Source: Arthrobacter sp. EpRS71
GTDB lineage: Bacteria > Actinomycetota > Actinomycetes > Actinomycetales > Micrococcaceae
DNA length: 64,000 bases
Assembly: GCF_001512285.1 (NCBI RefSeq)
Contig: NZ_LNUV01000006.1
Coordinates: 2,520,342 to 2,584,341 of the forward strand
Reading direction: 5' to 3'
Shown here in pieces: positions 40,932-47,679 of this stretch (position 1 is the first letter of the stretch; each line of letters begins with the position of its first letter). Under the pieces are notes generated by a model. That model saw nothing but the letters and a program-made list of their open reading frames with translations. It did not search any database and was not told where the DNA came from. A program made the translations under genes and the position numbers.

Positions 40932-41842
40932 CCGTGGAAGATAACGAGACCGGGGATTTGTCGCATCTGCACCCCGTATCGCGGGAACTGGCAAAGCTGC
41001 CCACCGAGGAGAGGGTGCGGCGCATCCGAGCAGACCGGTGGATCGGCTACCCCAAGGCCTTGGACGCCGTCGCACGTTTGGAAATACTCTTTAGCTGGCC
41101 GAAGAAGCAACGCATGCCAAACCTCCTGCTGGTCGGCCCAACGAACAATGGCAAGACCATGATCGTCGAGCGTTTCCATCGAATGCATCCACCTGTAACT
41201 GGCCCGGACGGCGAAAACATCCCGGTCGTGTGCATGCAAATGCCCTCGGAACCCTCGGAGCTTCGGTTCTACACTGCCCTCCTTAACGCGATGGGAGCGC
41301 CCTTCCGGTCAAACCTGCGTCTACCTGAAGCCGAACGTCTGGCCCTCTCACTCCTTCGTGAAGTCGAAGCCCGGATGCTCGTGATCGATGAGTTCCACAA
41401 CGTTCTGGCTGGCCACGGTGAGAAACGACGCGAGTTCCTGAACCTGCTCCGGTATCTGGGCAACGAATTGCGCATCCCGCTTGTCGGCGTCGGCACACGT
41501 GAGGCCTACTTGGCCGTCCGGTCCGATGACCAGCTTGAGAACAGGTTCGAACCGTTCATTCTGCCGCTCTGGGAAGTGGGCCTGGAGGCCAGGTCGCTGT
41601 TGGCCAGTTTCGCCGCGGCATTCCCGTTGCGCTTACCGTCGGTCATCGAAACCGAGGACATGGCCAGGTATTTGCTTGCCCGCAGCGAAGGCACCATCGG
41701 TGAACTTGCCCACCTTCTGACGGCTGCCGCGGTCGCCGCCGTCGAGACCGGCGAGGAGAGGATCAACCACCGGACCCTGACCCGGGCAGACTACATAGGA
41801 CCATCGGAGCGGCGCAGGCTATTCGAAAAGCAGCTCCAGTGA
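40925..41842 (+). CDS. tniB: AAA+ target-selection ATPase TniB
   Basis: A 305-residue AAA+ protein of the TnsC/TniB family. Walker A is GPTNNGKT (71-78), Walker B is MLVIDEFHN (Asp155, Glu156), and sensor 1 lies in PLVGVGTREAYLAV. It forms filaments on target DNA and activates TniA. It overlaps tniA at the start and ends in a GTGA overlap with tniQ, so the three genes are coupled. Confidence 0.94.
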   Translation: MVTVEDNETGDLSHLHPVSRELAKLPTEERVRRIRADRWIGYPKALDAVARLEILFSWPKKQRMPNLLLVGPTNNGKTMIVERFHRMHPPVTGPDGENIPVVCMQMPSEPSELRFYTALLNAMGAPFRSNLRLPEAERLALSLLREVEARMLVIDEFHNVLAGHGEKRREFLNLLRYLGNELRIPLVGVGTREAYLAVRSDDQLENRFEPFILPLWEVGLEARSLLASFAAAFPLRLPSVIETEDMARYLLARSEGTIGELAHLLTAAAVAAVETGEERINHRTLTRADYIGPSERRRLFEKQLQ

Positions 41843-42786
41843 CGGTGGTGCGGCGCTGGCCCGTGCACCCGGCGCCTACGCCCGGTGAGGCGCTTTCGTC
41901 CTGGCTTCGACGGATCGCCGTCCGCTATGAAGTCCACATCGAAGACCTCGTCGTCGATCTGGGCTTCTGGCCCGGCCGGGCCGCGGACCTGGACACCTGC
42001 CCACCCGAACGTTTCGCCCAGGAGCTCTCCACAAGAACCGGCGTCGATGCGCACCGGATCCGGAGAATGAGCCTCAGTGGCTGGTCACCCTGGCTACTTG
42101 ACCGGACCGAACCGGATCCCGGGACGTTTGCCAAGTACACGCGACAGTTCTCCGTGCTGCTGCCAGCGGAAATACGGTGGCCGCGTGAGATCTACCCGTG
42201 GATGCCTTGGTGTCCAACTCGCCCGGCAATGAGGGCGTGCCCGCATTGCATCGCGACGACGGCGCCTCCCCACCCTTACGAATTATTGTGGCTGCTGCCG
42301 CTGACGCTTAGCTGCCCGATTCATGGATGTCTTTTGGAAAAGTGGACTAAGTCGGCCAGCTACTTCGGGGGCTGGGAACGCAGGCCGCCAACCCCAAGGC
42401 CTGTTCCTGCCACGCTGTTGGCGATGGACACCAGAACCTGGCAGGCCATGGCGACGGGGAGAGTCCAGCTGCTCAGCCAGCAGGTCCCTGCCGGGATCTG
42501 GTTTCGATTAATGCGCACTATCATCGACGAGCTGGGCGCACCCCTGACCGAATGCCGGACAGCTAACCGCATGATCATGGGGATTTGGAAACAGGCCGGC
42601 CATTCCGGACGGGTAGGACCCCTTAAATGGCAACCCCACGAAGGCTACTCAATCGACAGCCAGCTCCGGACACTGGAGGCAACGGCGACAGCAATTCAAC
42701 TTCTTGAGAGCGACGCCCTCACCGGCAGAGGCACGAACACCGTCTTCTTCCGACCGGCAACGGCCCCGGACAACGGTTGGCCGTGA
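41839..42786 (+). CDS. tniQ: Target-site protein TniQ
   Basis: A 315-residue TniQ-domain protein. The start RRWPVHPAPTPGEALSSWLRR is the family signature, and the zinc-finger region has ACPHCIATTAPPHPYELLWLL then LTLSCPIHGCLLEK, with four Cys and His ligands. In Tn7-like and Tn5053-like elements TniQ/TnsD links TniB to the target. The GTG start overlaps the tniB stop. Length is typical of short TniQ proteins. Confidence 0.92.
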   Translation: MTVVRRWPVHPAPTPGEALSSWLRRIAVRYEVHIEDLVVDLGFWPGRAADLDTCPPERFAQELSTRTGVDAHRIRRMSLSGWSPWLLDRTEPDPGTFAKYTRQFSVLLPAEIRWPREIYPWMPWCPTRPAMRACPHCIATTAPPHPYELLWLLPLTLSCPIHGCLLEKWTKSASYFGGWERRPPTPRPVPATLLAMDTRTWQAMATGRVQLLSQQVPAGIWFRLMRTIIDELGAPLTECRTANRMIMGIWKQAGHSGRVGPLKWQPHEGYSIDSQLRTLEATATAIQLLESDALTGRGTNTVFFRPATAPDNGWP

Positions 42787-42916
42787 GGACCAGGGGAACG
42801 CTTCGATGTCCAACGTGGCAACGGAGACCTTGGCTGTAGACAGCTGCTAGGGAAGCCGGGATGGGGGCAATGCACAGGACTTGTGACATTTGTGCCGTTA
42901 GCTTCTGAAAGTGACA

Positions 42917-43086
42917 CCTACTGTCCGCAACACCAAACCCGCCACTCGAAACACTCACAATTGACCCCAAAAAGCCCTAGAATGCAGGGCAAGAACCCTT
43001 TTTATTCGAGTGGATAACGGTAGAATTGAGGTAGCAAGTCAGCCAGACGAACCTAACTAAAACTGATACGAAACCGAGGACTGAAA
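42917..43086. other. Upstream region of nrdH with an inverted repeat
   Basis: CCACTCGAA (42942-42950) and TTCGAGTGG (43005-43013) form a perfect 9-bp inverted repeat 54 bp apart; within it lie TTGACC (42961-42966) and TAGAAT (42979-42984), too close for a promoter, and a short AGGG/CCCT stem before TTTTT. Probably a transcription control region. No gene. Confidence 0.5.
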
Positions 43087-43353
43087 ATGACTGCTTCCAC
43101 CGCCGCATATACGGTCTACACCAAGCCCGCTTGCCCGAACTGCGACCGGACGAAGGAATACTTCGACTCCAAGGGCATCAGCTACGAGGCCGTGGACATC
43201 ACCGAAGTGCCGGCCGCGCTGGAGTACATCACCGTAGAGCTCGGCTACTCCCAGGCCCCCGTTGTGGTGAACAACTCCGATGACCAGGACCACTGGTCCG
43301 GTCTGCGCCGTGACAAGCTCGTCCAAGCGGCCATGAGCCACAAGGCAGCGTGA
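43087..43353 (+). CDS. nrdH: NrdH-type glutaredoxin-like protein
   Basis: An 88-residue redoxin: YTVYTKPACPNCDRTKEYFD with the CPNC active site and YSQAPVVVNNSDDQDHWSGL near the end, where the W-S-G-L motif is typical of NrdH-redoxin. It reduces class Ib ribonucleotide reductase or other thiols using thioredoxin reductase. Here it is not next to nrdEFI but is coupled to an ssb frame through a GTGA overlap, a plasmid arrangement. ATG 43087 follows GAGGA. Confidence 0.9.
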   Translation: MTASTAAYTVYTKPACPNCDRTKEYFDSKGISYEAVDITEVPAALEYITVELGYSQAPVVVNNSDDQDHWSGLRRDKLVQAAMSHKAA

Positions 43354-43700
43354 GAACCATGACCACTCCGCACCCTGTGGACGGGTTCAAGATCAGCCCC
43401 CGGGTCCCGTTGGAGGTTGACCTGTTCCGGCAGACCACCCCCAGCGGCAGGGTCTACCCCGACGCGAAGGAAGAACCCTTCGCCGGCTACTACGGCATCC
43501 CCTCCGGCGTCGAGGACGACCGGTACCTGGCAGCGATCAGCCGCGCCCCCATCGGGGCCGGCGGGCTCTGGGACGAACACACCGCAGACCAGCACCAACC
43601 CAACGACCTCACCCACGACAAACCGGGGGGGACCGAACCTCAGAACGAAACCAGCACAGACACCGAGAACACCACCAGTACACGAGGAAAAGGAACCATC
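43350..43700 (+). other. In-frame extension upstream of ssb
   Basis: The ssb frame is open upstream without a stop from GTG 43350 (which overlaps the nrdH stop) or ATG 43359. It would add about 115 residues: MTTPHPVDGFKISPRVPLEV, then GYYGIPSGVEDDRYLAAISR and a Thr/Glu/Asn-rich linker. It may be a separate domain fused to SSB or an upstream gene that has lost its stop. A good ribosome site at the internal ATG suggests SSB is also made alone. Confidence 0.6.
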
Positions 43701-44216
43701 ATGGCCGGCGAAACCACCATTACTGTCATCGGAAACCTCACCAACGACCCCGAACTCCGGTTCACCCCGTCGGGATCCGCGGTAGCGAACTTCACCATCG
43801 CATCAACGCCCAGGACCTTCGACCGCCAGGCCAACGAATGGAAGGACGGGGAGACACTCTTCCTGCGCGCCAGTGTGTGGCGGGAAGCAGCTGAGAACGT
43901 CGCAGAGTCCCTGACCAAGGGCACCCGTGTCATCGTCTCGGGCCGGCTCAAGTCCCGGTCCTACGAGACCAAGGAAGGCGAAAAGCGTACCGTGATTGAA
44001 CTTGAGGTAGACGAGATCGGTCCCTCCCTCCGGTACGCCAACGCGAAGGTCAACCGGACCCAACGCAGCAGCAACCAGGGCGGCGGAAGCACGGGCGGTT
44101 TCGGGAACCAGCCCAACACCGGGCAGCCGGCCCGGCAGGAGGACCCATGGGCTGCGAACTCATCGGCGAACGCCGGTTCCTGGGGCAACGGCCCCGACTC
44201 CGAACCCCCGTTCTAA
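43701..44216 (+). CDS. ssb: Single-stranded DNA-binding protein
   Basis: A 171-residue SSB. The OB fold starts ITVIGNLTNDPELRFTPSGS and includes FLRASVWREAAENVAESLTK and VIVSGRLKSRSYETKEGEKR. A Gly/Asn/Gln-rich linker leads to the acidic tip DSEPPF, which docks replication and repair proteins. ATG 43701 has AGGAAAAGGAACC upstream. Plasmid ssb genes are typical of leading regions of conjugative plasmids, and this one lies between oriT candidate and the leader cassettes. Confidence 0.93.
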   Translation: MAGETTITVIGNLTNDPELRFTPSGSAVANFTIASTPRTFDRQANEWKDGETLFLRASVWREAAENVAESLTKGTRVIVSGRLKSRSYETKEGEKRTVIELEVDEIGPSLRYANAKVNRTQRSSNQGGGSTGGFGNQPNTGQPARQEDPWAANSSANAGSWGNGPDSEPPF

Positions 44217-44301
44217 ACCCCGTGTCCCGTCGGGGTCGGTGACCAGGGCGGCCCCGGCCACGCACGTTCACGCATCAGGATTCAGGAGAGCCGTAGTCAC
44301 G

Positions 44302-44556
44302 ATGAAGTCGACCGAGAAGAAGGGCCCTTACTTCACCGAAGAGGACCTGGAACAGATCCGGGCAGCCGTTCAAGCGGTCGGGAAGCTGGAAGGGTATGCG
44401 TCCATTACGGACTTCGTTGAAGCAGCTGCACGGCGGGAACTGCGACGGCTGCAGCGCAAGTACAACAACGGACGGAAATGGCCGGGCATTGAAGCCGGAC
44501 AACTGCGCCCCGGTCGACGCACCCGGGAAGAAACCGCCCGTTACGAGGACCGCTGA
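44302..44556 (+). CDS. Small ParB-like/ribbon-helix-helix partition-type protein
   Basis: An 84-residue basic protein (MKSTEKKGPYFTEEDLEQIR, AAVQAVGKLEGYASITDFVE). The stretch DFVEAAARRELRRLQRKYNN, then GRKWPGIEAGQLRPGRR matches the small ParB-like centromere-binding proteins of actinobacterial plasmids as I recall them. No parA is adjacent. It starts 86 bp after ssb. It could be a regulator rather than a partition protein. Confidence 0.6.
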   Translation: MKSTEKKGPYFTEEDLEQIRAAVQAVGKLEGYASITDFVEAAARRELRRLQRKYNNGRKWPGIEAGQLRPGRRTREETARYEDR

Positions 44557-44569
44557 TTCTGTGCGTGGG

Positions 44570-44791
44570 CTAGCGCGGTTTGTATGTCCACCGCCAAAGC
44601 AGCCCGGCGACCAGGGCGTTGAGGAACGTGATGAACAGGTCGCCGGCAGCTGGCCGTCCGATCAGCAGATCCACGGCCACCAGCACGAGAGAGGCACTGG
44701 CGGTAACAGTGAACACGACTGCCAGAAGACGCAGCCACCTTTGATCGGGGCGGCCGGTGTCGCCGGGTCTGAACCGCGCCGGTTCATTCAT
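44570..44791 (-). CDS. Small two-helix membrane protein
   Basis: A 73-residue protein: N-terminal RFRPGDTGRPDQRWLR, helix LLAVVFTVTASASLVLVAVDLL, then FITFLNALVAGLLWRWTYK. The start has no strong Shine-Dalgarno. It lies opposite to its neighbours. Function unknown. Confidence 0.55.
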   Translation of the reverse strand: MNEPARFRPGDTGRPDQRWLRLLAVVFTVTASASLVLVAVDLLIGRPAAGDLFITFLNALVAGLLWRWTYKPR

Positions 44792-44905
44792 GCCCCAACC
44801 CTACTCAGGGAACGACAGAGCGCCAGCAAAGCCGCCGACGGTTCTTAGTAACCTGAGACTGTCGGTAGAAGTTCACGGTAGAACCGCTGCGCCAGGAAGA
44901 GGCTC

Positions 44906-45262
44906 ATGCCCAGCCGCAAATCGCGAAACGACGGACACCGCTCCCACGGGCGGCGGGTCTTGATTCAGGACGTGATCCCGTACGAGGTGGTCGAAAACCT
45001 TGATGCTCTGCGAGGCCCGGGGGAGGGCGTTCTGACTCTTCCTCAGCATGTGTATTGGGGACCAGTACCGGAATGCGATCTGAGCGAGCCCGAAGGAGTT
45101 ATCAAGGCGTACCAGGCGATCCTTCGCGAAGGCACCAAGGCCGATCAGGAGCGGTTGCTCAATGCGGGCCTGTTGGTTCGGGTCTGGGCGGAATTGATGC
45201 TGCCGGTTCGTGTCCGGGTTCTATGGGAAAGTAGCTTCCCGCAGCTGGTACAGCAGCCGTAG
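44906..45262 (+). CDS. Hypothetical protein
   Basis: A 118-residue protein (MPSRKSRNDGHRSHGRRVLI, QDVIPYEVVENLDALRGPGE) with a later section LLNAGLLVRVWAELMLPVRV. GGAAGAGG precedes ATG 44906. No family recognized. It ends convergent with the next gene, stop to stop 4 bp apart. Confidence 0.6.
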   Translation: MPSRKSRNDGHRSHGRRVLIQDVIPYEVVENLDALRGPGEGVLTLPQHVYWGPVPECDLSEPEGVIKAYQAILREGTKADQERLLNAGLLVRVWAELMLPVRVRVLWESSFPQLVQQP

Positions 45263-45265
45263 TTG

Positions 45266-45610
45266 TTATTGAATCTGCCACGGCTCCGGGGTTTGCCAGC
45301 GGGCGAAGAATTTGTCGACTTCCTCTGTTGATGTTTGGTCAACGGCCAACCATTCCGTGGCTGCCTTGCGCCCGATCTTCTCGCAGGCTTCTTCGGACAT
45401 TGGGCCCCGTGGGTCATCGTAGAAGTCGCTGACTTCCATCCAGAGGTTATATGCGCCGCCAGCGTGGGAGCCGCCCCTGAGCTCGCCGATGAACTGCTGG
45501 GCTTGGTCCATGACGAGGTCGTAGATTTGCCCGGTGTCGGCCTGCAGCACCTGGTGTGCCACGTCCGTCATTGTGCTCAGAAAGCGGGACTCAAGTCTGG
45601 GGTCGTCCAT
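45266..45610 (-). CDS. Hypothetical acidic protein
   Basis: A 114-residue acidic, helical protein (MDDPRLESRFLSTMTDVAHQ, VLQADTGQIYDLVMDQAQQF), ending KFFARWQTPEPWQIQ. ATG 45610 follows AGGACA; upstream in frame to 45955 the sequence looks non-coding. No family recognized. Confidence 0.6.
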   Translation of the reverse strand: MDDPRLESRFLSTMTDVAHQVLQADTGQIYDLVMDQAQQFIGELRGGSHAGGAYNLWMEVSDFYDDPRGPMSEEACEKIGRKAATEWLAVDQTSTEEVDKFFARWQTPEPWQIQ

Positions 45611-45948
45611 GGGGTGTCCTGTCGTTTCTGCGTGCGCGGCGGACGGTACGTCTTGGATGAAAGCGTCCAGTACCTCGACGTGAATCCCCCGGCCGTTTGA
45701 GAGGGCTCCCGGCACTTCCGGCACTCGTGGCTGCAGGCCCTGGCCCGGCGCGACCGGTGTGTATCGTCCCGGCTGAAAGAAGCCAACCCCTTGGGGGATG
45801 CCCCGGCAGCGGTCGGTGTGGACCATGGGAATCCGGTCCGTTTGGCGACCGGGCACGTGAGGAGGTTGTGCACGGCCACCGGTCACTTTAGTGAGTGTTG
45901 TCCCGGCGGTGAGGTGTGGTTGTGTGCGGGCGGTCAGGTGGGTCCCGT

Positions 45949-46009
45949 CGTCCACATGGGTGCGGGAAAAGCCCGAAGGGTTGAGCTTTTGCCGTGCCCA
46001 TGTGGACGA
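45949..46009. repeat. Long imperfect inverted repeat
   Basis: CGTCCACATGGG at the left (45949 onward), with GGAAAAGC, is mirrored by GCTTTTGCC and CCCATGTGGACG at the right (to 46009). The outer 12 bp are perfect, the middle differs, and the inner AAAAGC/GCTTTT pairs again. It may be a terminator of the minus-strand gene 46015 or a protein-binding site. Confidence 0.6.
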
Positions 46010-46014
46010 GGGGC

Positions 46015-46323
46015 TTAGTTGCTGTGGGAGTTTTCGGGCCCGGTCTGCGGCGTGCCGGTCGGGGTTTCTGATGCTTTGGTTTGGGTCTTGCGCCGGCGGG
46101 TTACCGCAGCTGGTTCCAAGCCGAGTTTCTTGAGTTCGTCTTGGCTCCAGCCGTCTTTGGTGGCTTTGACGTAGGCGCGTTTATCTTCGCGCTCTGCGTC
46201 TGCGAGTTGTTCCTTGAGGTCGGTGACCTTTTGGCGTGCCTTGACGAGTTCTTCGACTGATGTGATGCGTGAGTTCAGCAGGGCTCTGGCTTGGTTTTTG
46301 GTCTGTTCGATATCGATGGGCAT
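46015..46323 (-). CDS. Hypothetical coiled-coil protein
   Basis: A 102-residue charged protein (MPIDIEQTKNQARALLNSRI). The middle, SVEELVKARQKVTDLKEQLA then DAEREDKRAYVKATKDGW, is a likely coiled coil. SQDELKKLGLEPAAVTRRRK looks like a small DNA-binding or SAP-like end. Gene order (next to mob genes) suggests a mobilization accessory, but no family is recognized. Confidence 0.65.
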   Translation of the reverse strand: MPIDIEQTKNQARALLNSRITSVEELVKARQKVTDLKEQLADAEREDKRAYVKATKDGWSQDELKKLGLEPAAVTRRRKTQTKASETPTGTPQTGPENSHSN

Positions 46324-46353
46324 GTTCTGTGGCGCCTTTCTGAGGTGGTGGTT

Positions 46354-47055
46354 TTAGCGTTTATGCCCGGAGCGAAGGTCCGGGGTGTTCAGGGCGCTGC
46401 TTGGCGCAGCTGTTGGAGTGTCGGGGTTCTCTGTCAGTGCCGTTGCCGGATGCGCTGGGAACGAGCGGAGGTACGTGTTTGACAGTGACGCTGGTGGCGT
46501 CATTTCAACCGGCGCGGAACGTAGCTGGAGGGGTTCGTGGTTGTTCTGGAATTCCTGCATGACTTCGTTGGCCGTGGTGCGTTGGTAGGCGGTCGTGACG
46601 TCGTCCTGGCTGGGGATTTGGCTGGCGGCGAAGGCTGCGATGGCGTCGGCGTGGATGTGCACTTGAGAGGGAGTCGTTTCACGGATTGCTGCGTGAAGTG
46701 CCGGCAGCAAAGCCTCTTGGTGCGGAGCAAGAGTGACTGCCGTAGGTGCTGGACCGTAGCCAGCTGAGGGGAGCGGAAGGTACAGGTGGACTTCCTGTGC
46801 GTCGTTGGCCAGCAGGACGGTGGAGCCTGTGTGTTCTTTAAGGTGACCGGTGGTGACCTTGTCGATCATGAGCATGACGGCGTAAGCGTCGCCGTTGAGG
46901 CGTTCTGTTACGTCGTACCAAAGCGCGCCGCGTGGTTCCTGGGGAACGGCCCTGAGGTTGATCATCAGGGTTCCGCGGTCAGTTCCCGGAGTGGGCTGGT
47001 AGGTGACGCTGTCTGATGGCAGTTCGAGTGCCTGGTCGATGTTGTGTGGACGCAT
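46354..47055 (-). CDS. Hypothetical plasmid protein
   Basis: A 233-residue protein (MRPHNIDQALELPSDSVTYQ), beta-rich at first (RGALWYDVTERLNGDAYAVM, LMIDKVTTGHLKEHTGSTVL) and later with PSQVHIHADAIAAFAASQIP. The C-terminal third is Pro/Ala/Thr-rich. GGGGGAG precedes ATG 47055. It is divergent from mobC with the oriT candidate between, so it could be a transfer or replication accessory. Function unknown. Confidence 0.65.
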   Translation of the reverse strand: MRPHNIDQALELPSDSVTYQPTPGTDRGTLMINLRAVPQEPRGALWYDVTERLNGDAYAVMLMIDKVTTGHLKEHTGSTVLLANDAQEVHLYLPLPSAGYGPAPTAVTLAPHQEALLPALHAAIRETTPSQVHIHADAIAAFAASQIPSQDDVTTAYQRTTANEVMQEFQNNHEPLQLRSAPVEMTPPASLSNTYLRSFPAHPATALTENPDTPTAAPSSALNTPDLRSGHKR

Positions 47056-47284
47056 TATCTCCCCCTGGATTCGCCGACTGTGCCACCAGCCTAGCGACTG
47101 CGGAGAGACTTGTCAGCAAACAGGCGGAACAGGCCCGCCGAAAGCAGCCGACGGAGCAAGCTATACATTTACACGGGTGTAAGTGGCTTGTCGTCCTCGA
47201 CACTGGCGGTCGAGTACGGCACACTTGTCAGTGTGGTCCCCAGTTCGGGGTCGCTGCGCTGGGCCTTTGAAGGGAGGGATTGGG
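47056..47284. other. Candidate origin of transfer (oriT)
   Basis: The 229-bp gap upstream of mobC has two dyads: TTACAC (47169-47174) with GTGTAA (47177-47182), and CACACT (47220-47225) with AGTGTG (47230-47235). The first is followed by GTGTAAGTGGCTTG, whose TAAGTG recalls the nic region of IncQ-like (MOBQ/MOBP) origins. Location next to mobC and relaxase is the usual one. The nic site is not proven. Confidence 0.55.
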
Positions 47285-47677
47285 ATGTCGGACGAGGAGA
47301 GCACTCACCGTCCCAATCTGTCCCGCCGTCGTCGTGCGAACACTCCGGCAGGAACAAAAAAGCGCCGTGACGTGTGGGTCACCGCGGAAGAGGAAGCGGC
47401 TCTCGTTGCGCGGGCCGAACGGGAGAAAGTGACCATTCCGAACCTGCTGGTTTCCTCGGCCCTGGCAGAGCGCACTGACTCACCGACCGAGCGCCGTGCC
47501 GTCATCGCAGAACTGATGCAGTTGCACAACCTGTTGGCGCGTTCGTCGAACAACATCAACCAGCTCGCACGGCAGGCCAACGCCACGAGCGAGTTCCCTG
47601 TCGAGGCCCGGGAAGCCCTGAAACATCTCCGTTCAGTGGCCATGCGGATCGACGACGCAATTGATGGGTTGATGTAG
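47285..47677 (+). CDS. mobC: MobC-family relaxosome accessory protein
   Basis: A 130-residue basic protein. N-terminal Arg-rich (LSRRRRANTPAGTKKRRDVW), then a ribbon-helix-helix-like part (VTAEEEAALVARAEREKVTI). The MobC signature is MQLHNLLARSSNNINQLARQ. It opens DNA at oriT and helps the relaxase nick. ATG 47285 follows GGGAGGGA. The next gene, the relaxase, begins 3 bp later. Confidence 0.88.
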   Translation: MSDEESTHRPNLSRRRRANTPAGTKKRRDVWVTAEEEAALVARAEREKVTIPNLLVSSALAERTDSPTERRAVIAELMQLHNLLARSSNNINQLARQANATSEFPVEAREALKHLRSVAMRIDDAIDGLM

Positions 47678-47679
47678 GG

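Larger units (their letters stand above)
39109..42916 (+). mobile_element. Minimal Tn402/Tn5053-like transposon (tniABQ)
   Basis: The left end starts TGTCATCTTCAGAAGCTGAC (39109) and the right end, read inwards, starts TGTCACTTTCAGAAGCTAAC (42916 leftwards); 25 of the first 28 bases match. Subterminal copies of TGCACAGGACT lie near 39160 and 42871, with an inverted copy near 39195, as expected for TniA binding sites. Inside are only tniA, tniB and tniQ; there is no tniR/res and no cargo, so resolution of cointegrates would need another route. The 5-bp flanks (CTTCC left, CCTAC right) do not match, so no target duplication is seen. Confidence 0.9.

Noticed and set aside
39249..42786. A CRISPR-associated transposon, considered because of the TniA-TniB-TniQ set
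   Set aside because: No Cas12k or Cascade genes and no repeats lie inside the element; ends match Tn402/Tn5053 style.
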